Shown piece by piece: positions 10,549-20,306 of a stretch of DNA of 64,000 nt (its first letter is position 1; every line of letters starts with the position of its first letter). The DNA is taken from the NCBI GenBank assembly GCA_029239975.1, contig JARBTX010000004.1, forward strand, positions 1 through 64,000, read 5' to 3'. The position numbers were made by a program, and so were the translations under genes. Source of the DNA: Anaerocolumna sp. Its GTDB lineage: Bacteria; Bacillota; Clostridia; Lachnospirales; Lachnospiraceae. The notes under the pieces are model-generated. The model had not been told where the DNA came from. It saw only the letters and a program-made list of their open reading frames with translations, and did no database searches.

Positions 10549-11412
10549 TTACTTAATACCAGAATGTGCCATTGTGTTCATTACCTTACTTTGCAATAAT
10601 ACAAACAGCAAAATATTTGGTAAAAACATAAATAATGCTCCAGCGGCCGCTATACCTTGCCCTGCTACCGTATTGTTCGTATTAACCAAAGTACTCATAT
10701 AAAAGGCTAATGTCTTCATACTTTCTTTTGTTGTAAACATATTGGAAGTTTCTAAGTTACCCCAAACTTGTTGGAATGATAATATACATACTGTTGCTAT
10801 TGCAGGTTTAATTAATGGAAGAATAACTTTATAATAAATTCTAAAGGTACTTGCTCCATCTACAACCGCAGCTTCCATCAATTCATCTGGCACTTGATCA
10901 ATAAACTGTTTTAGTAAGAATAATCCAACAGGCATTGCAAGTAATGGTAATATATGTGCTAGATATGTATCCATAATACCGATTTTATCAATTGTTAAAT
11001 ATCTTGGAATTAAAACCGCTGCAGGTACAAACATCATAGATAATGTATTAATTTCAAATATAATAGCTTTACCCTTAAACTTTAATTTAGATAAAGCAAA
11101 TCCTGCCATGGAGCCGATAATAACTGTTAGCAATACCACGGCTATCGTTACTATCAAAGTATTAAATATATAACGGCTTAAGGCTATCGTCGATGTCTGT
11201 GTTGTCCTAGATAACTTCGTAAAATTATCCAAAGTAGGATTCACAGCAAAAAACTTAGGTGGAAAAGCAAACAACTCTCCTAAAGGTTTGAATGCATGAT
11301 TCACAATGTATACAATTGGTAATGCCATAAATAATGCCAGTGGAATTAAAAAGGCATAAAACTTTATTTGATCTTTATGAAAACCTTTCGGATTAATTGA
11401 TATACTTTTCAT
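10549..11412 (-). CDS. Carbohydrate ABC transporter permease (MalG/UgpE-like)
   Basis: ELMEAAVVDGASTFRIYYKVILPLIKPAIAT EAA motif; multiple TM. Confidence 0.92.
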   Translation of the reverse strand: MKSISINPKGFHKDQIKFYAFLIPLALFMALPIVYIVNHAFKPLGELFAFPPKFFAVNPTLDNFTKLSRTTQTSTIALSRYIFNTLIVTIAVVLLTVIIGSMAGFALSKLKFKGKAIIFEINTLSMMFVPAAVLIPRYLTIDKIGIMDTYLAHILPLLAMPVGLFLLKQFIDQVPDELMEAAVVDGASTFRIYYKVILPLIKPAIATVCILSFQQVWGNLETSNMFTTKESMKTLAFYMSTLVNTNNTVAGQGIAAAGALFMFLPNILLFVLLQSKVMNTMAHSGIK

Positions 11413-11433
11413 ATTAAAACCTTCCTTTTTGGA

Positions 11434-12891
11434 TTAATTTTGTGGCATATTCGCTAACCACTCATCCTTAAATTCATTTGCTTTTTCAGTTAAGGTATCT
11501 GCTATTTCAGCTGGTGTAATTTCTCTTGCATCAAGCTGTGCCCAGATTCCATTTTCATTCATCCAAGTATCAAATTGACCCCAACCTGGCGCAACAGATC
11601 CAACGGTTGGAACGATATCTGTTAATTTCGCATAAACTGCTTTGATATCTTCTCTATCTGTATAACTTGATACAGCATCCCAAACTTTTGTATTATTAAT
11701 AACTGGCATACGGCTTACGATGGAAACACCTGCTTCTTTATAACCTTCTAAACGATTTAAACAAGCTTCTTCACCCCAAGATGTCCATTTTTGAAGTTCC
11801 CATGCTTCTCTTGGATGTTCTGTTGTTGCTGAGATTACACCATAGTCTACAACTGCCATTTGTCTTCCGGATGGTCCAGCAGGTTGTGGGTAATATAAGA
11901 ATTCACAACCAGATTGTTGTTTTACTGCATCTTCAAAATATGCAATCGTCCATGTCCAATCAAAATGCATTGCACTTCTACCAAATCCTGGAGGCCAAGC
12001 ACCTTCATCACCTAACCATTTTAACTTATCTTCTGCAGATTCCCATTCAACAATATCATTATCAATGAAATCATATTTCATATTTAAAGCATCAATCCAG
12101 GTTTGATCAAATGCATAGTTACTTCCATCCCATCCACGCATAGATTGGGTTGCACTATATTGTGCTGGGAAATAATCTGGGTAATTTGGATTTGATGTAC
12201 CAAAATTAAAGTCTTCTGGATGAGACATCCTTGTAGCTATTTCTTTAAAATCTTCAATTGTCCAATCATAGGATGGCAATGGTTCATTATACTTTTCAAA
12301 TAATGTTTTATTTACAAAAGTTAAGTATGGAAACATTACTGTAGGCATACTATATAGTTTTCCATTAATTCTTGAATTATCAATCATAGATGGGTATACT
12401 TCTTTTGCGTCAGGATCATTTGCATAAAAGTCAGTTACATCTAATGCCCATTCATTCATAATAGAATCTGTTACAGAAAAAGTCCAAAATACATCTGGTA
12501 AAGAACCTGTTGCTGCTAATGAAGTTAATCCATCATTCCAAGTTGCTTGGTCTATTGTTACGAATTCTACTGTAATATTAGGGTATGCTTCCATAAAAGC
12601 TTCAATTTGCTTATTCTTTGCTTCAATTTCACCTTTTTCGCCTAATCCCCAACAAGCATAAGTAAGAGTGATTTCATCTGTAGTCATTGGAGCCAATCCA
12701 CTCTCTTCGGTAGCGGTATTTTCTGTTGCATCTGCATCACCTGAGGTATCATTTGCATCGCTACTAGTTTCTGTTACTGCTGTACTATCTGTATCAGTAC
12801 CAGCTTCTTTTTTGCTACCGGAACAACCAGTAAGCATTGATAGCATCAATGATAGAGTCAATAATGCTGCCAATATTTTCTTTGTCTTCAT
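11434..12891 (-). CDS. Carbohydrate ABC transporter substrate-binding lipoprotein (SBP_bac_1)
   Basis: Signal/lipobox LTGCSGS; ITLTYACWGLGEKGEIEAKNKQIEAFMEAYPNITVEF; start at 12891 after SD aggagg. Confidence 0.9.
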   Translation of the reverse strand: MKTKKILAALLTLSLMLSMLTGCSGSKKEAGTDTDSTAVTETSSDANDTSGDADATENTATEESGLAPMTTDEITLTYACWGLGEKGEIEAKNKQIEAFMEAYPNITVEFVTIDQATWNDGLTSLAATGSLPDVFWTFSVTDSIMNEWALDVTDFYANDPDAKEVYPSMIDNSRINGKLYSMPTVMFPYLTFVNKTLFEKYNEPLPSYDWTIEDFKEIATRMSHPEDFNFGTSNPNYPDYFPAQYSATQSMRGWDGSNYAFDQTWIDALNMKYDFIDNDIVEWESAEDKLKWLGDEGAWPPGFGRSAMHFDWTWTIAYFEDAVKQQSGCEFLYYPQPAGPSGRQMAVVDYGVISATTEHPREAWELQKWTSWGEEACLNRLEGYKEAGVSIVSRMPVINNTKVWDAVSSYTDREDIKAVYAKLTDIVPTVGSVAPGWGQFDTWMNENGIWAQLDAREITPAEIADTLTEKANEFKDEWLANMPQN

Positions 12892-13046
12892 ATAAATATC
12901 CTCCTCTAATAATATTTGCAGAGCATTCATAAAAATTATATCCTCTGCGTAAATAATAAATATCCTATTTTAAACTTAAGCACTCGCCCCAAAAATTGTG
13001 TACTTAAGTAAAAAGGCAAACCAAAACTGATTAAAACTAAAAATTT

Positions 13047-14054
13047 CTATTCACCGGTAATACCAGTTCGATCTATTCCCTCTACAAAATACTTCTGCAA
13101 ACAGAAATAGATTAGTAACAACGGAGAAATTGTTATTACAGTTGCAGCCATTTTAATTGCCTCATTTGCAACAGATTCTCCCATTACTGAGGCACCCCAA
13201 CCTGATACAGCTTGAATGTGTTGTTTATAACTTGCTTCAAAATTTTGCAATTCCAATAGCATAGTTCTGACTACATTCGTATCGGTAGCACTTGTTATAC
13301 CCATATACAAAGCTGTAAAATATGTATCATTCCAGTACCAAACAAATGAAAATAAGAAACTAATAATGTAAGCTGGAATTGCAAGTGGAACTGCAATACC
13401 GAAAAATATCCTAAATTCAGATGCACCATCCACTCTTGCAGCTTCATCTAATGACTTCGGTGTTTGTTTGAAAAACTGCATAAATATTAATACAAATATT
13501 GCACTCTTTGTTCCTTGTCCTAGTAATGCTGGATAAATCAGTGTTTTTAAACTTCCAATCATCTTATAGTCTGAGAACATGGTGTACTTAGGAATCATAA
13601 GCACATAGGGTGGAACGATAAATGTAATTAGGATAAGTGCAAGAAGTAATTTCTTAAAAGGAAAATTATATTTTGCTAACCCATAACCCGTTAATCCACA
13701 TACAAAAGTTTGAGCTAATGCTGGTAACAGCGCACTAAGTATCGTATTACCCACTGTGGTTTTCACCTTCATTACGTCAAAGGCATCTTTATAATTATCA
13801 AAGGTTATGGATGTTGGTACCCATTTCACGGATGCATCTAACAAATCTGGAAGTGACATAAAACTAGTTACAAACATGTCCAATATAGGATATAGATAAA
13901 CGAACCCCATTGCGATTAGCATGATATAGATACAAGCCATGTATAATGACCCTCTGCGATTTGGTCTACCCCATAATCTTGATTTTGTTTTAGAATAGAG
14001 AGCACTATATTTCACACGAGAATCAATTACTGTTTTGTTACTATTTGATTTCAT
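13047..14054 (-). CDS. Carbohydrate ABC transporter permease (UgpE/AraQ-like)
   Basis: KSLDEAARVDGASEFRIFFGIAVPLAIPAY EAA motif; start 14054 after SD agagagg. Confidence 0.92.
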   Translation of the reverse strand: MKSNSNKTVIDSRVKYSALYSKTKSRLWGRPNRRGSLYMACIYIMLIAMGFVYLYPILDMFVTSFMSLPDLLDASVKWVPTSITFDNYKDAFDVMKVKTTVGNTILSALLPALAQTFVCGLTGYGLAKYNFPFKKLLLALILITFIVPPYVLMIPKYTMFSDYKMIGSLKTLIYPALLGQGTKSAIFVLIFMQFFKQTPKSLDEAARVDGASEFRIFFGIAVPLAIPAYIISFLFSFVWYWNDTYFTALYMGITSATDTNVVRTMLLELQNFEASYKQHIQAVSGWGASVMGESVANEAIKMAATVITISPLLLIYFCLQKYFVEGIDRTGITGE

Positions 14055-14055
14055 T

Positions 14056-14967
14056 TTAATAGCCTCTCTTTCTAGTAATTTGTGCATGTTTCACTTTATC
14101 TTTTGGTTCTCTGCCAAACATGAAATAACTAATTAGCAATAGTAATGCAATACTGATTGAGTAAATCCAAGCTGCTGCTGATGCTATACCAAAGCCTCGA
14201 TTCGAAGCATCTAACATACTCTCTCGTATCCAGATAATAACTTCATTTATTTCTGAAGTTGCTAAAAATACAATAATATAAATCGCATTAATTAAAATCA
14301 TCCCTTTGATTGCCGGCATTACTATCTTCCAAAATGAAATCCAGGAGGATGCACCATCGATTGACGATGCCTCATACAATGCAATATCAATCTTTTGAAG
14401 ACCTGCAAAAAATATTAAAATTGGTACCCCTGAATACCACAAAATTAAGATAAGTTGATTAAATAATGTGGTAATCGGTTCAACTAAAAAACCCGGGAAA
14501 TTATTATTTATAATATTAAATATCCCATATTGTTCAATGAGTGGTATGGTTGATGACCCTTCATTTAGAAGCATATTCATAACTGGTCCACTAACAACAA
14601 TGATTGGTAAGAAAAACAAGGTACGAAACAAGCCTTTTAATTTAATTTTTTGATTAAGCAACAATGCAAGTGTTAATGAGAATACTAGAATTAAAGGAAC
14701 CTCTAGTATAATACCTTTGAAAAACTCTAATAAACGTTCTATAAAGTATGGATCCTTCGAGAAAAAATATTTAAAGTTTCTCAATCCGCTAAAAGATACA
14801 TTTCTTCCTTTTGCTGTTATGGTTACCTTACTAAAACTAAATACAATCGATTGATACAAAGGATAAAGAAAAAATATAATAAAACCCAATATCCACGGGG
14901 TTACAAATATAAGCCCTGTTATGCTATGCTTAAAAGCCATATTAAATATTTTTTTTCGTTTTATCAT
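14056..14967 (-). CDS. Sugar ABC transporter permease (UgpA/MalF-like)
   Basis: IALYEASSIDGASSWISFWKIVMPAIKG EAA motif; SD ggagt supplied by adjacent repeat. Confidence 0.92.
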   Translation of the reverse strand: MIKRKKIFNMAFKHSITGLIFVTPWILGFIIFFLYPLYQSIVFSFSKVTITAKGRNVSFSGLRNFKYFFSKDPYFIERLLEFFKGIILEVPLILVFSLTLALLLNQKIKLKGLFRTLFFLPIIVVSGPVMNMLLNEGSSTIPLIEQYGIFNIINNNFPGFLVEPITTLFNQLILILWYSGVPILIFFAGLQKIDIALYEASSIDGASSWISFWKIVMPAIKGMILINAIYIIVFLATSEINEVIIWIRESMLDASNRGFGIASAAAWIYSISIALLLLISYFMFGREPKDKVKHAQITRKRGY

Positions 14968-14970
14968 AAA

Positions 14971-15083
14971 ACTCCATTCTGTCTGCTTTAGCAGACATTT
15001 AAATCAAGATCTGTGAAATTACTTTTTCACAATACTCCATTCTGTCTGCTTTAGCAGACACTTAAATCAAGATCTGAGAAATT
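14971..15083 (-). repeat. Two tandem ~63-bp intercistronic hairpin+SD repeat units (second truncated at upstream stop codon)
   Basis: actccattctgtctgctttagcagacatttaaatcaagatctgtgaaattactttttcacaat followed by near-identical second unit. Confidence 0.9.
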
Positions 15084-17315
15084 CTACTGTATTTCATTAA
15101 CTATGAATGACATGGTAGGAATTATGGTATCACCAAGTTCATAATCCTCGTTTGAATAGTTTATGATAATCTGAACTCCATTCTCATAGACAACGGATAC
15201 AACATTATTATCAACATAGTTATGAGACTGAATTGAAACCCCTTCTACCAAACGAAGAACATCTCCAATCTCCGTATAATACTTTATAATCGTACCTTTT
15301 AAAACATCATACTCTGAGGTATAAATATAAGATGAATTTGTATTTCTTAAAAGATTCGGTGACTCTTCAGTTAATATAAAACTTGGGTAAGCACCATACT
15401 CTATCATTTTCAAGAAAAATTGTTTCTCATTTGCCTCAAAATTGCTATAGGAAGCCCAGTAAGGAATATAACCTTTTAATACCATTGGTATAAAGGGAAC
15501 TTCTTCACTAAGGTAACTATAATTAGAAGTTGATAAAGGCATATCAAAATATTTATTTGCATATTCCCATGTATAATCGGCTGGTTGCTCTAAGGAGAGG
15601 TTTACAGTATCAAATGTTTCCAAGGTTTCAAGCATTTTACTTGCCGTATCCCCTCTAGAGTAGATATCACCACCGGAGTAATAAGAAAACAGTGTATTTG
15701 ATACCTTTGATAAAGCAACATTCTTCACTACAGTATCTTCATATCTTTTCATAAATCTTTTTGCAAACTCAAACGATCTTGATGGTGTAAGATAATACAT
15801 ACTATCAAAAACCCAAGCATTTGTTGGTTCTTCTACTATGATTTGATTAATTCCTTTTACGATATCGGATGATGTATTATAAAATCTTTTCGGATTTGCC
15901 CACAACAGATCTTGATTAAGCACTAAGTCAATATCTTGTTTATTAAGTTTTTCTATTAGCGCAAATAGTTCTCTTTGACTTCCAAGTTTTCTCTCAACTT
16001 TAAAGTTACCACTTCCATAGTTTAGCGATACACCTTTTGTTTGCCACCCAGTATAAACCGGAAGTATATCCTTAACGTCATCTTTGGTTAAATCAGTAAT
16101 AATAGAATCCATTTGACCTACTGTTGTCATAGGGACAACAACATCAAATATAAACCACTTTTTCGAATCTGCACCAAAGAAATCTAATTTTACTTCAAAT
16201 TTATCTTCTTGTTTTTGTAAATCACCTTTACCAATAAGATAATCTTGATAGGTTTTAGCTAATCCTGTATAATTTGCTGCATCACCTGATACAAATTGAT
16301 AACGTATACCAATGTCTCTTATGTAAGGTGTTTTTTCAAAGGTTGGTACACCCGACGACTCCGCTGTTTGCATAGTATAGATTTCTCTAAAATTAAATTT
16401 AGCTGATAACCAGTTATATTCAGTTGTCACGCCATTCGGGTATGCTAAAATTTCCGCATTGTATTGTCCATCTGTAACAATTCCAAGAAACCCTTGTGCC
16501 TTTTTGGTGTAAACCATTCCAAATACAGGTACTGTTATTTTCTCTGGTTCTGTTACCGCTGGTCGGTAGGATTCGCTAACTTGAAATTTATCAATTCCAA
16601 CATTAGCTCCATATATCTTTTTAATATAAGGAGTTTTAAATTTACCGTGGTTATCTTTTAAATCAATTAATGCACCTGCACCTTCTGGCACAAACATATA
16701 TCCAGCTTCCGAGTCCTTACTTGTTGCGCCAAACATAGGATAAAGATAAATGGAACCAAGTTTATAGGTTTCCCCTTCTTTCATGCTATCTTTTTTTACG
16801 TTGGCAGTCATACCACTTTCTTGTAACCTTACTTCTAAACACATACTAAATTCATAATTCTTGTAATTAAGTGTTACATCAAAACCATCTTTATAAAAGA
16901 GAAATGTTTTCTCTGGATTACCTTTTAATAAATCAACACGTTCTGGCATAGTGGAACGCTGACTATAAAACTCAACTGAAACTCCAGAATTTAAAAATCC
17001 TTTCCAGGATTCATTAGAACTCTCGTCCTGTTTTGTTGACTCATATATGAAACCTGTTTTTTTATCCTTAATTTCAACCCCAAGAGTTGTTTCGTCCAGA
17101 TACATTATGTATTCGTCATTTTCAAACGTTACATTTCCTTCACTATTTCTAATTGCAGCTTGGGGGTCTATCACTGGATTATTCGTATCTGCACTCTCAA
17201 AAGTGATTAAACGATCTGATTTATTCGCTAAAACCATAACACTTATGCTAGTAAGTAATGTAATCGTAAGAATACCTGTTACAATCCCTAGGACTATACG
17301 TTTTCTATTTGCCAC
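15084..17315 (-). CDS. DUF5696-like membrane-anchored extracytoplasmic protein
   Basis: N-terminal TM then ~700 aa extracellular region; YIMYLDETTLGVEIKDKKTGFIYES, GYMFVPEGAGALIDL. GTG start at 17315 with SD aaggagg. Confidence 0.7.
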   Translation of the reverse strand: MANRKRIVLGIVTGILTITLLTSISVMVLANKSDRLITFESADTNNPVIDPQAAIRNSEGNVTFENDEYIMYLDETTLGVEIKDKKTGFIYESTKQDESSNESWKGFLNSGVSVEFYSQRSTMPERVDLLKGNPEKTFLFYKDGFDVTLNYKNYEFSMCLEVRLQESGMTANVKKDSMKEGETYKLGSIYLYPMFGATSKDSEAGYMFVPEGAGALIDLKDNHGKFKTPYIKKIYGANVGIDKFQVSESYRPAVTEPEKITVPVFGMVYTKKAQGFLGIVTDGQYNAEILAYPNGVTTEYNWLSAKFNFREIYTMQTAESSGVPTFEKTPYIRDIGIRYQFVSGDAANYTGLAKTYQDYLIGKGDLQKQEDKFEVKLDFFGADSKKWFIFDVVVPMTTVGQMDSIITDLTKDDVKDILPVYTGWQTKGVSLNYGSGNFKVERKLGSQRELFALIEKLNKQDIDLVLNQDLLWANPKRFYNTSSDIVKGINQIIVEEPTNAWVFDSMYYLTPSRSFEFAKRFMKRYEDTVVKNVALSKVSNTLFSYYSGGDIYSRGDTASKMLETLETFDTVNLSLEQPADYTWEYANKYFDMPLSTSNYSYLSEEVPFIPMVLKGYIPYWASYSNFEANEKQFFLKMIEYGAYPSFILTEESPNLLRNTNSSYIYTSEYDVLKGTIIKYYTEIGDVLRLVEGVSIQSHNYVDNNVVSVVYENGVQIIINYSNEDYELGDTIIPTMSFIVNEIQ

Positions 17316-19341
17316 GATAATATACCTCCTTAAAGATTGATACAACGAAATCCATTACTTGCTTAATTAATGCAAATAGGATAAAACCTGCTGCTAGTAA
17401 AATAATCATTGTAAAAGCAGTTAAGAAAATACTACGAAAAGTCTCTTTCACGGTATAGGCCTGTATTTCCTTAATCATTATAATGATAAATATTGCGATT
17501 GCTGCAAATATAAAAAAGTTAAAAAATGATATAATAAAACTTTCATTAAAGGTTAAAACATGACTTAATAAAATCACAATTGGCTTTAACATAATATATG
17601 GCATTAAGCAATATGCTACAGAGCAATAGATGTTTTTAAAGGAACCTTCACCATCTTTAATGGAGCATATTAGATTATTACAAATAAGAAAAAGAGCCAA
17701 TAGTCCAAATACAAATATAAAATCGGTACCTATTTCGTAAAACCCGTCTTCCACTGTTTTAAATAAAAATCCACTATAATATTTATTAATTACATAAATA
17801 ATAAAAAATAAAACGTAGAGTATGGTGGATGATACAATAGAAACTTTTCCTTCAAACTTGATTCCATAGAAAGCATCTGCTGGATTTTTAGGCATGTAGT
17901 TTAGAAATGCTAATTCCTTCATTAATTTCTTGTTTCTTATAACTCTAATCCCTCTTGTAATGCTCTTTATTCCTGGTGCTTTATCTTTTATCTTCCTTAC
18001 TATTCTCCATATAATCGAAAGTAAGATAAGTCCAAAAAATATGTTGATTATATGTTCTCTAATCCATGTATTTCTTAGTTCCCAAAATGCATCAGAATAA
18101 CCTTTGTAATCACCACCAAGTCTTGCGGATTCTAAGGCTAAGTCATACTTTTCTAGTCGGTAGAATGCTTTTCCGATACCTCTCCTTGCATAATCAAATA
18201 AACTATTTTTTCTCAAAACTTCTTGCCATGGTTCATGGCTTTCTATGTAAAATCCTTCTTGAAACAGATAAAGAGCTTTATGTACCGTTGTTGCATATTC
18301 TGTTTGTTCCAAAACAGTAATATTAGCTAATTCTGAGTCTAAAATATAGAGTTTTCCATCGTTATCTACCTCAATTGCCGTTGGAGATACAAATAAACCA
18401 GTTCTATTATTACCATCATCTTTTCCGCCAAACATAAATAACAACTCTTGTTCTCTTGTATATTCACATATAAATCCTTGTGCTGATACCGTATAAATAT
18501 TTTCAATATCGCCAACTGCTACATCAACAACTAAATCATCTACATACCCATTGGAAAGCATATTCTTTCCAGCCATATTAAACTTCTTTAACCCATCACT
18601 TAACGATCCTTGTGTTACCGTATAGATAAGTCCATTGGCATCGATATCAAGATTCAGTGATGCGGCTGGTACATTTTGTTGTAGTGAGTTTTTCATTTCT
18701 TCTGTAAATGCAAGTCTTCTTAGAATCTGTGTAAAGCTAATGGAAGTATTATTAGCTCCAAAATATCCATAGAAATCGCCTACACTACTAAAGGTTAAAA
18801 TACCATTGGCATTACCTTCTGATATAGAGTAGATACTTCCTGCACTGTTAACAACCAATTTACTTGGAGCATACCTGTCATTTGGTGCAAACAGTGGACT
18901 TACTGGCGTTTCGTATGTTTTAATTAAAACTCCTTGCTCAGAATACACTAAAATCTTTTTTAGTTTAGGATCTGCTACATAGATAGTTCCTTCTTCATCT
19001 ACATATAGCCCCGTTGGCCCCTTTAACTCATCTTCTATAGTAAATAGTAAGTTGCCTTTCTTATCACAAATTAGCACTCGTTTATTGCCTGTATCTGCAA
19101 TATACATTTTCCCATCTTTCGTAATAAATAAATCAGATGGATTTTTTAACTTTTCTTCTCCAAATTTATCTAATACAGTTAGTGGTGTATAACCATCTTG
19201 TGTATTTACAAAATAACCATCTTTATCAATTGTTAATGTGGTATATGGTGCATCTGCAGCGTATGCAGTGGCAGGATGTGTAAAAAGAGCAATAAGTACA
19301 ATCGTAAATACTACTTTTTTTATGAATTGATTTAAGTACAT
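17305..19341 (-). CDS. NHL-repeat protein with C-terminal YIP1-like membrane domain
   Basis: Signal peptide; NPSDLFITKDGKMYIADTGNKRVLI / GPTGLYVDEEGTIYVADPKLKKILVY NHL repeats; C-terminal multi-TM region. Confidence 0.75.
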   Translation of the reverse strand: MYLNQFIKKVVFTIVLIALFTHPATAYAADAPYTTLTIDKDGYFVNTQDGYTPLTVLDKFGEEKLKNPSDLFITKDGKMYIADTGNKRVLICDKKGNLLFTIEDELKGPTGLYVDEEGTIYVADPKLKKILVYSEQGVLIKTYETPVSPLFAPNDRYAPSKLVVNSAGSIYSISEGNANGILTFSSVGDFYGYFGANNTSISFTQILRRLAFTEEMKNSLQQNVPAASLNLDIDANGLIYTVTQGSLSDGLKKFNMAGKNMLSNGYVDDLVVDVAVGDIENIYTVSAQGFICEYTREQELLFMFGGKDDGNNRTGLFVSPTAIEVDNDGKLYILDSELANITVLEQTEYATTVHKALYLFQEGFYIESHEPWQEVLRKNSLFDYARRGIGKAFYRLEKYDLALESARLGGDYKGYSDAFWELRNTWIREHIINIFFGLILLSIIWRIVRKIKDKAPGIKSITRGIRVIRNKKLMKELAFLNYMPKNPADAFYGIKFEGKVSIVSSTILYVLFFIIYVINKYYSGFLFKTVEDGFYEIGTDFIFVFGLLALFLICNNLICSIKDGEGSFKNIYCSVAYCLMPYIMLKPIVILLSHVLTFNESFIISFFNFFIFAAIAIFIIIMIKEIQAYTVKETFRSIFLTAFTMIILLAAGFILFALIKQVMDFVVSIFKEVYYRGK

Positions 19342-19359
19342 AATTACTGCTCCTTTCTA

Positions 19360-20247
19360 CTAATCGTCCTTAAATATTTTCCTTGAAACCTTAGAAATAC
19401 TATATATGATGACCAAAAGTACTAACGATACTGCGGAAGCATATCCCATTTCATACCTTATAAACCCGTAATCTTCTATGTGATTAACCATAAGTTGTCC
19501 AGCATAATTTGGTGTTGGGTTACTACCACTTAATTGAACTCCGATTGCACCAACTGAAAATGTATTGACTACAGCCATAACTGCTGCGAATAACATCTGG
19601 GGTTTCATCATTGGTATGGTGATATAAAACATTTCCTGAAATCTGTTACGTAATCCATCAATGGATGCAGCTTCATAAACTTGTGTATCTATATTTAAAA
19701 TACCTGCAAGTATGGCTAAAAAACCAACACCCATACTACTCCATAATGATACAACTATCATGATAAGAAGTAGGTATTTTCCATCTGTTAAAAAGAGTAG
19801 TGGATCATTAATTATCCCCATATCCATAAGTAGATAATTAATATATCCCATCTGATCTCCAGCAAAAATGATTTTCCAAACTACAGCCATTGCTACACCG
19901 GATGTTAAGGAAGGAGAATATATTAATAATGCCAATATCGTTCTTGGTATCTTATCAATTTGTGCTAACATCCATGCCAATAGAAAGGATAGAGCATATC
20001 CTACTGGCCCAACTATCAATGCAAATATACATGTATTAGGTAAGACTTTCTGCATAAAAACATCATCTTGGGTTAGTAAGTTTATGTAATTTAACAGTCC
20101 AATAAATTTAGGTGTTTGTACTGCATCGTAATTAGTAAAACCTAATATAATAGCTGCTCCAATTGGTATTACTATAAAAACTAGGAACAATAGGAGATAT
20201 GGTAGCAAAAAATAATAAGCTACATTTATTTTAAATTTGTTTTTCAT
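19360..20247 (-). CDS. Sugar ABC transporter permease (UgpA-like)
   Basis: [33 protein letters not shown] motif; start at 20247 preferred because gggag at 20252-20256 is the SD. Confidence 0.92.
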   Translation of the reverse strand: MKNKFKINVAYYFLLPYLLLFLVFIVIPIGAAIILGFTNYDAVQTPKFIGLLNYINLLTQDDVFMQKVLPNTCIFALIVGPVGYALSFLLAWMLAQIDKIPRTILALLIYSPSLTSGVAMAVVWKIIFAGDQMGYINYLLMDMGIINDPLLFLTDGKYLLLIMIVVSLWSSMGVGFLAILAGILNIDTQVYEAASIDGLRNRFQEMFYITIPMMKPQMLFAAVMAVVNTFSVGAIGVQLSGSNPTPNYAGQLMVNHIEDYGFIRYEMGYASAVSLVLLVIIYSISKVSRKIFKDD

Positions 20248-20251
20248 TGCA

Positions 20252-20306
20252 ACTCCCATCAGCCTCTTTTAGGCGATTCAATCAATAAGTTGAAACTAGG
20301 GTTCAA
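20252..20306 (-). repeat. Third, diverged copy of the hairpin-TTGATT-hairpin-SD intercistronic element
   Basis: Minus strand: GTTGAACCCTAGTTTCAACTTATTGATTGAATCGCCTAAAAGAGGCTGATGGGAGT, ending in the SD of the downstream permease. Confidence 0.7.
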
